A program made the position numbers and the translations under genes. Shown here in pieces: positions 17,229 to 26,380 of a stretch of DNA of 34,211 bases (within the stretch, counting starts at the first letter, position 1; the number at the start of each line of letters is the position of its first letter). The notes under the pieces are model-generated. The model ran no database searches, was not told the DNA's origin, and was given only the letters and a program-made list of their open reading frames with translations. Where the stretch lies: positions 1 to 34,211 of the forward strand of contig JACNFR010000043.1 in the NCBI GenBank assembly GCA_014384555.1, written 5' to 3'. Origin of the DNA: Candidatus Nitrosopumilus sp. (lineage in GTDB: Archaea > Thermoproteota > Nitrososphaeria > Nitrososphaerales > Nitrosopumilaceae).

Positions 17229-18310
17229 ATCCAATCCTTCATGATGTAATTGAATAAGTCTATCGATCCTTCCCCATTATGAAGAATCGTTGAAATTGTA
17301 AACATGATTGGAAGTAAGATTATGATATTGTATGGGAATGTAATTCCTAATGCAGATGTAATGTAAAGACTGGGTTTTGCCTGAGGAATTGAATGACGTA
17401 ACACAGCAGGTGCTGCAATAAATGATGCACTAGCCAAAAGCAAACCAAACATTACTGCTCCACCTAGGCTCAATCCCATAACAGTTGCAACAATAACACC
17501 AATTATCCCATTAAAGGTCGGCATAATCACAGCAAATGCAGTAAGGAAAATTCCAACTTTTTTGATATCGTCTAACCTTTGACCTGCAATTATCCCCATC
17601 TCAATCATAAAAATTACAATTGCACCAGTAAACATTTCATCAAAGACAATTCGAATTGAGCTGAATCCATCTTCTCCAATGATATAACCAATTACTATAC
17701 TTCCTAAGAGAATTACAATAGCCTTACCAGTAATTGAATCATGTAACACCTGAGAAAGTTTTGTTTTTGTTTCTTGAATGCCCATATCAAGATCAGATGT
17801 ATCATTTTTAGATACAGATTCTTTTTTCTGACGAATTTGTTTTGAAACTGCCATGTTTGTCAAAAATATTGCCATGATGAAAGCAACAGGTTCTAAAACG
17901 GCCAAAACTGCTGCAAGGTATCCTTCTGATGTTACTCCTTGATTTTTGAGAAAGGACAATCCAACTGAAAATGTAACTGCACCTACTGCACCATACGTAG
18001 ATGCTAATGCATATGAATCAAAAATATTAAACTTGCCTAGTCTTCTCAAAATTTGATAGTGATTTAATGTAAACAACAAAGACAATCCAATTGCAACTAA
18101 CATTGGAATCAACATGTTTTCAAATCCAGTATTTCTCATCTCTATTCCGCCATGAAGTCCTATTGCTGCAAGAAGATAGATTGGTAAAAATTCAGAAATT
18201 GCTTCAGGAATTTTCAAATCAGATTTTATTCTAGCTGCAATTATTCCAAACAGAAAGAATAGAATTATCGGAGTAAGCAGATTTGACTGAATTAATTGTA
18301 AAATGTCCAT
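17225..18310 (-). CDS. SbtA-family (sodium-dependent bicarbonate transporter superfamily) permease
   Basis: IPEAISEFLPIYLLAAIGLHGGIEMRN, LEPVAFIMAIFLTN, LGGAVMFGLLLASASFIAAPAVLRHSIPQAKPSLYITSALGITFPYNI match the SbtA/DUF897 architecture. Confidence 0.85.
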   Translation of the reverse strand: MDILQLIQSNLLTPIILFFLFGIIAARIKSDLKIPEAISEFLPIYLLAAIGLHGGIEMRNTGFENMLIPMLVAIGLSLLFTLNHYQILRRLGKFNIFDSYALASTYGAVGAVTFSVGLSFLKNQGVTSEGYLAAVLAVLEPVAFIMAIFLTNMAVSKQIRQKKESVSKNDTSDLDMGIQETKTKLSQVLHDSITGKAIVILLGSIVIGYIIGEDGFSSIRIVFDEMFTGAIVIFMIEMGIIAGQRLDDIKKVGIFLTAFAVIMPTFNGIIGVIVATVMGLSLGGAVMFGLLLASASFIAAPAVLRHSIPQAKPSLYITSALGITFPYNIIILLPIMFTISTILHNGEGSIDLFNYIMKDWI

Positions 18311-18363
18311 TTGAATATTTCAAAAAATTTTTGCTGAAATAAAAATCAAGGTATTATTGAAAA

Positions 18364-19350
18364 TTAAACAAATAGATTAATCAGAAAAGTAAATCCAATT
18401 CCCATTGCAGCAGCACCTGGAATAGTGATAATCCAGGAAAATACAATTTGTCTACTAACCTTCCACCTTACTGCACGTTTTCGTCTGGCAGCACCTGAGC
18501 CCATGATAGTTCCAGTAATTGCGTGAGTAGTACTAGCAGGAATGCCAAATACTGCAAAGATTGCCAGCATCATACCACCTGCAGTTTCGGCTGCAAATCC
18601 CTGGTATGGTCGGAGTTTTGTGATTTTTACACCCAAAGTTTTGATTACTTTGTAGCCACCAAAGAAAGTGCCCAAGCCCATAGCAGCTGCTGCAGCAAAA
18701 ATTACCCATAATGGCATTTCAAGTTCAGGGATTAGTCCTGCGGAGAATAAAATTAAAACAATAATACCCATTGTTTTTTGTCCATCGTTTGCTCCGTGAG
18801 TTAGAGCAAACCAAGCTGAAGAAATTATTTGTAATTTACCAAATGTTTTATTGACAGGTCCAGGTTTACGACTTGCAAATATTGTAATTATCAAAGTAGT
18901 TAACAGTAATCCAAAGATTATTCCTCCAACGGGGGCAATGATAATTCCTGCAAAGACTTTGGTCAATCCACCATAAACTAATTTCTCAAATCCTAATCCT
19001 GCAATTCCTGCACCCATAATTCCTCCAACTAAGGAATGGCTGTTTGAAATAGGTAATCCAAAATAAGTACATAGAGTACTCCACCCTATTGCACCTGCCA
19101 ATCCGCCAACAATCATGTATACTGTAATGTCATCAGGACTCACAATTCCTTTTGCAATTGTAGTTGCAACTGCAACACCAAAAACAAATGGACCAATGAA
19201 ATTCATTGCAGCAGACAAGCCTACAGCATGAATTGGTTTTAGAACACGTGTTCCAATTACAGTGGCAACAGAATTTGCAGAATCATTAAACCCATTTACA
19301 AAATCAAAGATTAATGCTACAATAATTGCACCTATTGCTATTTCTAACAT
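18364..19350 (-). CDS. Pit-type inorganic phosphate transporter
   Basis: DFVNGFNDSANSVATVIGTRVLKP and HGANDGQKTMGIIVL PHO4 family signatures; multi-TM. Confidence 0.93.
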   Translation of the reverse strand: MLEIAIGAIIVALIFDFVNGFNDSANSVATVIGTRVLKPIHAVGLSAAMNFIGPFVFGVAVATTIAKGIVSPDDITVYMIVGGLAGAIGWSTLCTYFGLPISNSHSLVGGIMGAGIAGLGFEKLVYGGLTKVFAGIIIAPVGGIIFGLLLTTLIITIFASRKPGPVNKTFGKLQIISSAWFALTHGANDGQKTMGIIVLILFSAGLIPELEMPLWVIFAAAAAMGLGTFFGGYKVIKTLGVKITKLRPYQGFAAETAGGMMLAIFAVFGIPASTTHAITGTIMGSGAARRKRAVRWKVSRQIVFSWIITIPGAAAMGIGFTFLINLFV

Positions 19351-19359
19351 TTAATCATC

Positions 19360-19989
19360 TCATGTATATTTTAGAACAATATCTTCAATGACGTCTGCAA
19401 CATCAACACATCTGTCAGATGCAGTTTCCATTGTTTCATAGATATCTTTTAGCTTGATAATTTTGATTGCATCAGTACTCTCAAAGAGATCTTTGATAGC
19501 CTCTCTATACAAGTCATCAACGGTATGTTCAATATCACTTGTGTTTCTACAATGCTCAATCATATCTTTTGGATTTTTCATACGTTGTAATTTTGAAATC
19601 ATGTATTCAACTTCTTTTGTGGCTTTGACTAATTCATTGGCAATCTCAACAGTGTATGGAGGAGGAGTTGTGATTTTATAGCTGTAAACCCTTGCTGCAA
19701 TTCCATCCATGAAATCAATCACATCATCAATTTTTGATGCAATTCTCTGCATATCCTCACGATCTAGAGGAGTTATGAAGGTCTTGTTTAGCTCAGAAAA
19801 GATATCGCGTGTTAGGACATCTGCTTGAGTTTCAAGTTCATGAATCTTTTTTGCTTGTTCAAGATTAGTAAGATCGTCGAATAAAACCACCACTGCTTCA
19901 GAGGTCTCAACTGCTTTTTTTGCCAAATCATCTAAAATCTTTAAGAGTTCTTTTTCATTGGATTTTAACCAAGATAACCATTGTGCCAT
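19360..19989 (-). CDS. PhoU-like/DUF47 Pit accessory protein
   Basis: LETQADVLTRDIFSELNKTFITPLDREDMQRIASKIDDVIDFMDGIA, characteristic DUF47 sequence; directly upstream of Pit. Confidence 0.92.
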   Translation of the reverse strand: MAQWLSWLKSNEKELLKILDDLAKKAVETSEAVVVLFDDLTNLEQAKKIHELETQADVLTRDIFSELNKTFITPLDREDMQRIASKIDDVIDFMDGIAARVYSYKITTPPPYTVEIANELVKATKEVEYMISKLQRMKNPKDMIEHCRNTSDIEHTVDDLYREAIKDLFESTDAIKIIKLKDIYETMETASDRCVDVADVIEDIVLKYT

Positions 19990-20094
19990 GATTCATTGAA
20001 TGGAATTTTGGTTATAGGGCTAGCGAACATACAATCTATTGTACTATATAGAAACAAGTGGTAGATGTAAATTTTAATCTGATCGCATTTTCAA

Positions 20095-20132
20095 AGAGAT
20101 TATTGTAAAATTAAAAAATAAAAAGAAAAAAA
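20095..20132 (-). terminator. U-rich archaeal-type terminator downstream of the three-repeat secreted protein
   Basis: Minus strand aataatttttttctttttattttttaattttac directly after the stop codon. Confidence 0.45.
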
Positions 20133-21773
20133 TTATTCTTGAACTGTAAAACCTGGACCCCATTGGTCAGTGTTTCTCAGATCAGAACTATTTTGAGTAT
20201 TTGCTTTCTCTACATTGAACATTGCATCGTATGTAGGATTGTTTGGATGATATCCCTGACATTCAAAGTCAAAAATATTTTCTAGAGCGAATTTATTTTT
20301 GACATAGCTTTCTTCTTTGTTGGTTTCAGTTTCAACAGTATAATCAATTGCTCTACAATTGTTGTAGTTGAAACCACGAATTACTTTACCATCAGATACT
20401 AAATCAACATCAATGTCAACCAAATCTAGATTACTAGTTCCTTGAACACCTTGAATTTTCATTGTATCATCTACATGATTGTACAACATAGGATAATCAC
20501 CAACAATTCCTCTCAATTCAATAGTAGGATAGGTAGTTTTTCTAGTAAATTTTTCTGCAGCAACACTCTTGTTACCATTTTCATTATCGACATTTTCAGT
20601 TGCACTCAACACCTCACTTTGCTTAAACATGGAAAACTCTATTGTTTCATTTCCATCAGCAAAAGTAAAAGTTGCGATTGCATCCAAGCCACCATCAGTG
20701 TTCTGAATCGGTTCTGCATACGAATTTGTCAAATGGGTTGTTCTCCAAGAAGGAACATCTCCTCTCAGATTATCATAATTCACATTCATGCCATCAAGTC
20801 CGGAACAGGTAAATGTGGATTGTAGAACTACAACAAATCCACTTTTTCCAGTGAATCCTTCTTCTTTGTCGGTTTGTGTGGTGATTCGTGCATCAGATAT
20901 TCTGCAACTAGTAAAATCAAATCCTCTCAGAGTTGATTCAGTGTTAGCAAATTCCACTTGTGCATCAAAATCAACATTCGAAGATGTAGAAAGCCCAGAT
21001 ACCTGTCTTGATTTGTCTATTGCATTGAATAATAGTGGATAGTAATCTAAAACCCCCTCTACCTCAAATTCTGCAACAACATTTTCAGAAGATTCCTCAT
21101 AGCCCGAAATTATATTGAACACTGGAAAATAGATTTTTTCTGCCCCATTTTCATAACTAAAGGTTATCGAAGTGCTCATATCATTAGCGAACTTAAATCC
21201 AGAATCACCAAAGTCGGTAAATGAACTATTTGCAGTGATTTTATAATCATTATCAGAAGTAAGCCCACTACATACAAAGTCAATTTTATCTACAATGGCA
21301 AATCCAACTTCTTTGAAATAGCTTTCATAGTCATTTGAGTCAAGCGTTTCGACTTGATAATTATCTATTCTACAATTGTTGTAATCAAGAGTGATGATGG
21401 ATTCATCTCCTTTTACAAAATCTGCATCAACGTCAAAATATTTCAACTGATAATCGAATGCATCGTTAGAGAACCTATACTTGTATGCCTCATCCATTGC
21501 TGCATGCAATAATGGGGAATCAGTAACAGTTCCTTCTACGGAAAATGAAACTCCAGAGTTATCTGCAAAGTTTTCATTCATTTCAAATACAGGGAATTCG
21601 TATGTTTCAACTCCATCTCTGAATGTGAATGTCAAAACAGGTGTTACATCACCTATCATGTTGTATCCTTCTTCGCTTTCTTCAGCATATACATTAGAAA
21701 TTCCAAATGAGACAACAGCGAACATTGCAGCAATACTAAAGATTGCAATATTTTTTGCGTTTTTGTAAGTCAT
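20133..21773 (-). CDS. Secreted protein with three internal ~170-aa repeats
   Basis: Signal peptide to VYAEES; repeats of F(R/A)xDGxETxEFxVF ... NNCRIxxYxVET ... DFxCxGL. Followed on the minus strand by a T-rich tract. Confidence 0.75.
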   Translation of the reverse strand: MTYKNAKNIAIFSIAAMFAVVSFGISNVYAEESEEGYNMIGDVTPVLTFTFRDGVETYEFPVFEMNENFADNSGVSFSVEGTVTDSPLLHAAMDEAYKYRFSNDAFDYQLKYFDVDADFVKGDESIITLDYNNCRIDNYQVETLDSNDYESYFKEVGFAIVDKIDFVCSGLTSDNDYKITANSSFTDFGDSGFKFANDMSTSITFSYENGAEKIYFPVFNIISGYEESSENVVAEFEVEGVLDYYPLLFNAIDKSRQVSGLSTSSNVDFDAQVEFANTESTLRGFDFTSCRISDARITTQTDKEEGFTGKSGFVVVLQSTFTCSGLDGMNVNYDNLRGDVPSWRTTHLTNSYAEPIQNTDGGLDAIATFTFADGNETIEFSMFKQSEVLSATENVDNENGNKSVAAEKFTRKTTYPTIELRGIVGDYPMLYNHVDDTMKIQGVQGTSNLDLVDIDVDLVSDGKVIRGFNYNNCRAIDYTVETETNKEESYVKNKFALENIFDFECQGYHPNNPTYDAMFNVEKANTQNSSDLRNTDQWGPGFTVQE

Positions 21774-21851
21774 TAAATGCTGAAGATAATTTTAAGACTA
21801 TAAGCTGTGACATGGTTTTACACTTATGAAATATGTTTCTAGATAGTGTTA

Positions 21852-21872
21852 GTAATTCTATATAGAAATTAC
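21852..21872. repeat. Near-perfect palindrome between two secreted-protein genes
   Basis: gtaatt-ctatatag-a-aattac, one unpaired A, just downstream of the NHL/RTX gene stop. Confidence 0.5.
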
Positions 21873-21875
21873 CTA

Positions 21876-23438
21876 TTATTCACAGTTTATCAGTAGATCT
21901 TTTTCAGAATCAAGATAGCATCTATCAGAGTCTGCACCGCCATCAATCACATCTGAACCAGAATTTGCATGAATTATGTCAATTCCAGACTGTCCTTTTA
22001 GAATATCATTACCAGAATTGCCCTTTATGGTGTCATCACCGTCATTTCCAGAGATAATATCATCGCCAGAACCACCAAAAATACAATCATTTCCCAATCC
22101 ACCGGAAATAAGGTCATTTCCTTCCAATCCGAATATTAGATCATCACCATCAGTACCATAAATAACATCATCGCCAGGAGTTCCTTTGATCAAATTATAA
22201 CTTGAGTAATTATTTCCACAAGTATTCACAGTGATTCTTTGTGAAGTGTTAGAGTTATGTCCAGCATTATCAAAAGCAATCCAAATAAGATTAGTTATTC
22301 CTGGAGGATAAGCATCAGGAGCATTGTTAATGATTATCTTGATTCCACTATCATCAGTAGCAGTTGCAGTTCCGACAAATATCTCAGTTAAGAAATCTTC
22401 AGCTTCAACTTCAAATGAAGGTGGAGCAATTATTACAGGTTTAGTTTGATCATATGAGATATGCTCATCAATTTCAGGTGCAACAAAGTAAGGAGTCAAA
22501 GGTTCTTCATAAAATTCAGTTTCAAAAGATTGAATAGAATGAGTAGGAGAATCTATAACTAATAATTCACCATTGATTCCAATTTCAATATCAGTGATAT
22601 CTTTGAATGAAACATAATATGGACCAAGTTGATCAGATTTAGATAATAGTAAATTAGCATCCTGAGATAAATGTAAAAGTTTACCATCTGCAGAGTTTAC
22701 GACAAACATTTTTCCTAAAGGATCAACTGCTATGGCTTCAGGAGAAAATACATAGTTATTATAATAAAATGGAAATGATTTCATAAATTCCCCATCTGAA
22801 TTGAATTTTTCAATTGTGTGATTGCCTTTGTCGGTGACATAGATATTTCCATCATTATCAATGTCAATTCCTACAGGATTAAGGAATTGCCCTGGACCCA
22901 ATCCGCTGGATCCAAATGATGAAACAAAATCACCATTAGAGGAAAATATTTGAATTCTTTGATTTCCGGTATCAATTACATATACAAGTCCATTGTGAGC
23001 ATCTATCCCAGCAGGATACATAAATTGGCCTTCACTTGTTCCTTGTTTTCCCCAACTCGTAACAAATTCACCATCTAAAGAAAATTTTTGGATACGATTT
23101 AGATCACGGTCTGCAACAAAAACAAAATCACCATCCACTGCAATGCCAGATGGATTGTAGAAACTTCCTAGTTGTTTTCCACTATTGCCCCAATCTGTAA
23201 TGTATTCACCACTACTGGAGAATTTTTGAATTCGTTTATTGCCAAAATCACTAACAAATATACTTCCATCATCAGATACACCAACAAATTGAGGGTATGC
23301 AAAATGACTTGGCTCTGTAGCACCAAATGAGCCCCATTGATGAAGAGAGTCATAATCTCCAGATCCAAAAGAATTTTGAGCAAAAGAATTAGCTAACAGA
23401 ATTACAGAAATCGTAATAATTACAAAAGATAGTTTCAA
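21876..23438 (-). CDS. Secreted NHL-repeat beta-propeller protein with HYR-like region and C-terminal RTX Ca-binding repeats
   Basis: Repeated GxIxVSDxGNxRIQKFSxxGEF...W; then GTPGDDVIYGTDGDDLIFGLEGNDLISGGLGNDCIFGGSGDDIISGNDGDDTIKG nonapeptides; N-terminal signal. Confidence 0.9.
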   Translation of the reverse strand: MKLSFVIITISVILLANSFAQNSFGSGDYDSLHQWGSFGATEPSHFAYPQFVGVSDDGSIFVSDFGNKRIQKFSSSGEYITDWGNSGKQLGSFYNPSGIAVDGDFVFVADRDLNRIQKFSLDGEFVTSWGKQGTSEGQFMYPAGIDAHNGLVYVIDTGNQRIQIFSSNGDFVSSFGSSGLGPGQFLNPVGIDIDNDGNIYVTDKGNHTIEKFNSDGEFMKSFPFYYNNYVFSPEAIAVDPLGKMFVVNSADGKLLHLSQDANLLLSKSDQLGPYYVSFKDITDIEIGINGELLVIDSPTHSIQSFETEFYEEPLTPYFVAPEIDEHISYDQTKPVIIAPPSFEVEAEDFLTEIFVGTATATDDSGIKIIINNAPDAYPPGITNLIWIAFDNAGHNSNTSQRITVNTCGNNYSSYNLIKGTPGDDVIYGTDGDDLIFGLEGNDLISGGLGNDCIFGGSGDDIISGNDGDDTIKGNSGNDILKGQSGIDIIHANSGSDVIDGGADSDRCYLDSEKDLLINCE

Positions 23439-23509
23439 CGATTATTCATGCCAAAATTTGAGAAACATAACCAAAGTTAGCTAATGTTACAATTTTTGTC
23501 AACTTTATG

Positions 23510-24295
23510 TCAAAATGGTTTATTCACTTCACGCGTAAACACATAGCTTGCAAGTGCAACCATTGCAAGTACAAATGCTATCAAAATTCCGAGGCTCAAA
23601 ATTATTGGAATACCGCCTTCCGAGACTCCAGTCATTAATTCTCTAACCAGTAAAACAGTGTATGTTACGGGATTTAGTTTGGCAATTACTGCTAACCAAT
23701 CAGGAAGTAATTCTAATGGGAATAATGCAGGACTTAACATGAACAAAGGCATTCCAAGAAAATTAATCATGCCCCAGAAAGTTTCTTGAGACTTTGCAGT
23801 AGCTGCAATCATTACAGAAATTCCAGAAAATCCCAGTGAAAATAAAATAACTATCGCCATGATTGGTGCAATCATTATTGGATTTGGAAAATTAACACCG
23901 ATTGCTAAAGCAATTCCCAAAATCAAACTTGCTTGTAAAGCTGCAATTAAAGATATGGCAGACATTTTTCCTAAAGCAATTGCAGAACGTGAAATTGGAG
24001 AAGACAGTGCTTTATTCATAAAACCATACCTCCTATCCCACAAAGTATTCACGCCACCAAAGATACTAGTAAAAATTGCAGTGAGAATAATTACACCAGG
24101 TGCCATAAACTCAATGTATTCACCTTCAAACCCAACTGATTGAATTAAAGGTTGAGTTCCAGAAAAAGTATTTCCAATAACAATAATCCAAATTGCAGGT
24201 TGAATTAATCGGATTAAAACTCCACTGCGAGATTTTTTGTATCTTTTTAGTTCTCTCCAAAAAATCGTATACGTATCATATAGTAATGTGTTCAT
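23510..24295 (-). CDS. ABC-2 type transporter permease (DrrB-like)
   Basis: MNTLLYDTYTIFWRELKRYKKSRSGVLIRLIQPAIWIIVIGNTF, six TM segments; ATGA overlap with the ATPase gene. Confidence 0.9.
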   Translation of the reverse strand: MNTLLYDTYTIFWRELKRYKKSRSGVLIRLIQPAIWIIVIGNTFSGTQPLIQSVGFEGEYIEFMAPGVIILTAIFTSIFGGVNTLWDRRYGFMNKALSSPISRSAIALGKMSAISLIAALQASLILGIALAIGVNFPNPIMIAPIMAIVILFSLGFSGISVMIAATAKSQETFWGMINFLGMPLFMLSPALFPLELLPDWLAVIAKLNPVTYTVLLVRELMTGVSEGGIPIILSLGILIAFVLAMVALASYVFTREVNKPF

Positions 24296-25311
24296 GCACG
24301 CAACCTCTTCATCTTTGCATGTTCACGTTTTCTATTAAATCCAGAATCATCACCCTTAATTTCATGTCCAGTGTAAGAAATGAATACATCATCAAGGGTT
24401 GGCTGAGTAAGAGAAATAGATTTAATTTTAATGTCAAGTTCTGAAGAAATTTGAAAAATTTTTGGAATTACTTCAGTTCCATGGGATGCAAAAAGAGTAA
24501 GTTTAGCTCCATCTTCGTTGATTTTCTTTACAAATTCAATTTTCCTAATCTCAGACAAGAAAGAATCATGGTTATCACCCTCATCAATTACAATAGAAAT
24601 AACCTCATTACCCATTGCACTTTTCATGTTTTCAGGAGAGTCTATAACCTGAATTTTTCCACCGTCAATAATTCCAACTCTATCACATAGTTGGTCTGCC
24701 TCCTCCATGTAGTGTGTAGAGACAAAAATAGTCATATCAAATTCAATGTGAATTTTCTTGATATACTCCCAAATTTTCCTACGAGTTTGGATGTCCAATC
24801 CAACTGTAGGCTCATCAAGAAACAATACTTTTGGTCGGTGTAGTAATCCACCTGCAATGTCTAATCTTTTTCTCATACCTCCAGAATATGTTACAACAGC
24901 CTGATCTTGTTTGTCAACAAGTTCAATTAATTCTAAAACATCATCAATTCTTTTTTTGATTTCATTTTTTGGGATATGATTTAGTTTTGCTTGTAGTAGA
25001 AGATTTTCTCGCCCTGTCAAGTATTCATCAACTGTTGATTCTTGTTGAACATATCCAATGTTTTCTCTTACTTTTTTTGGATTTACAGCTACATCAAATC
25101 CAGAAATCAGAGCTTCTCCAGATGTTGGTTTTAGTAAAGTGGTTAAAATCATCATTGTAGTACTTTTTCCGGCACCATTAGGTCCCAAGAAACCAAAGAT
25201 TTCTCCCTTTTCTACTGAAAATGAAATGTCATTTACAGCAATTACATCACCGAATGATTTGGTGAGAGATTTAGTCTCTATCGAATACAATACATTGATC
25301 GCAGTTATCAA
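24292..25311 (-). CDS. ABC transporter ATP-binding protein (DrrA-like)
   Basis: GPNGAGKST Walker A, YSGGMRKRLDIA signature, VLFLDEPTVGLD Walker B. Confidence 0.95.
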   Translation of the reverse strand: MITAINVLYSIETKSLTKSFGDVIAVNDISFSVEKGEIFGFLGPNGAGKSTTMMILTTLLKPTSGEALISGFDVAVNPKKVRENIGYVQQESTVDEYLTGRENLLLQAKLNHIPKNEIKKRIDDVLELIELVDKQDQAVVTYSGGMRKRLDIAGGLLHRPKVLFLDEPTVGLDIQTRRKIWEYIKKIHIEFDMTIFVSTHYMEEADQLCDRVGIIDGGKIQVIDSPENMKSAMGNEVISIVIDEGDNHDSFLSEIRKIEFVKKINEDGAKLTLFASHGTEVIPKIFQISSELDIKIKSISLTQPTLDDVFISYTGHEIKGDDSGFNRKREHAKMKRLRA

Positions 25312-25382
25312 TTATAAATTGCTAAGTATTGATTATGCCGATCCTCATAAAAAATTTAAAGACCAGATAATGAAATCAATGC

Positions 25383-25481
25383 ATGAAAGGATTATGTCAA
25401 AAATGTCACTCATCAAATGTAGATGTAACAATTCTAGAAGGAATTCCAGTCTGCAATGTATGTTCTAAAAAAACAGAATAA
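25383..25481 (+). CDS. 32-aa zinc-ribbon miniprotein (not in supplied ORF track)
   Basis: Read directly: MKGLCQKCHSSNVDVTILEGIPVCNVCSKKTE*. Two CxxC knuckles spaced as in a zinc ribbon; TATA-like aaatttaaag upstream. Confidence 0.6.
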   Translation: MKGLCQKCHSSNVDVTILEGIPVCNVCSKKTE

Positions 25482-25518
25482 TCAAAAAAGGTTATTTTGA
25501 AAAAAGAAGTTTAAAGAA

Positions 25519-26049
25519 TTATTCAATAGATTTGAATTCTTCTTTGGTCATTCTTAGGATGACTTTTTCTCCCACTCCCCAAATTTCAGATTTGGATAGG
25601 ATTTTTGAATGCATTAAACCATCAGATACTTCAATTGACTCTAATTCATTGGTATCAGGATTTCGATGTAATCTCTTTACTTTACCAATTTTGTGTCTAT
25701 CAATATCAGTTACTGGGATTCCAGTTCTCACAGGAGGTCTACTAAGAAGTAGTGTTTCTTCTGCAAACTTGTCAATGTAATCCTCAGATAGAAAATAGTC
25801 TCTACGGAATCCTTGGTGAATGGTTACACCAGATACGGCAAGTGTGTCTTGGTTGATGTGTATGTGTTTGACTTTGCCATATTCAATTCCCTCTCTGTCA
25901 ATGACTTTTTTTCCAGTAAAGGTATCTGCTGTGGCTATGTTTGAAGGCATTCCTTCTAGTTTTACGGACATGTGTGTGAATCCTATGATTTGCTTATCAT
26001 ACCAAATATCAGAAAATTCTATCAATGGGGTTAAATTACTTGACTGCAA
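25519..26049 (-). CDS. PRC-barrel domain protein
   Basis: TADTFTGKKVIDREGIEYGKVKHIHIN and IPVTDIDRHKIGKVKRLHRNPDTNELESIEV are two PRC-barrel-like halves; true start perhaps MSVKLEG at 25971. Confidence 0.75.
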   Translation of the reverse strand: MQSSNLTPLIEFSDIWYDKQIIGFTHMSVKLEGMPSNIATADTFTGKKVIDREGIEYGKVKHIHINQDTLAVSGVTIHQGFRRDYFLSEDYIDKFAEETLLLSRPPVRTGIPVTDIDRHKIGKVKRLHRNPDTNELESIEVSDGLMHSKILSKSEIWGVGEKVILRMTKEEFKSIE

Positions 26050-26061
26050 AAAAAATCACGC

Positions 26062-26379
26062 ATGGAAATAAAGGAAAAATTGTTTCGCCCGATACTTATC
26101 ACAAAGGGAAGAAAAACAGGCAGAGAGCACAAAGTGATGCTTAGGGCAGTCAACCATAATGGAAAAATTTACTTTTCTAGACATAGACCTGATGGGGATT
26201 GGTTTCAAAATGCGCTGGCAAACCCACTAGTCAAAATACAATACAATGATTCAATTTTCATAGGAAATGCAAGACAAGTAACAGATGACAAACTAAATGA
26301 AGAAATTTCTCTTTTAAAATATCCAGGAGAAGAAAGAGCTAAAGAAAAAAGAGTTGCAATTGAAATTACTTTAGAATAA
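26062..26379 (+). CDS. Deazaflavin/F420-type split-barrel nitroreductase-like protein (DDN family)
   Basis: ITKGRKTGREHKVMLRAV..GKIYFSRHRPDGDWFQNALANPLVKIQ typical of the short DDN/Rv3547-like split barrel. Confidence 0.75.
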   Translation: MEIKEKLFRPILITKGRKTGREHKVMLRAVNHNGKIYFSRHRPDGDWFQNALANPLVKIQYNDSIFIGNARQVTDDKLNEEISLLKYPGEERAKEKRVAIEITLE

Positions 26380-26380
26380 A

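Noticed and set aside
20442-21768. Several plus-strand ORFs (20442, 20788, 21481)
   Set aside because: Antisense shadow frames of the three-repeat secreted protein.
21976-22161. Pro/Ser-rich plus ORF
   Set aside because: Antisense of the RTX repeat; proline/serine periodicity is a by-product of Gly-Asp codons.
25058-25468. 136-aa plus ORF over the ABC ATPase start
   Set aside because: Mostly antisense to the ATPase; its end overlaps, in a different frame, the zinc-ribbon ORF, which has the better Cys spacing.
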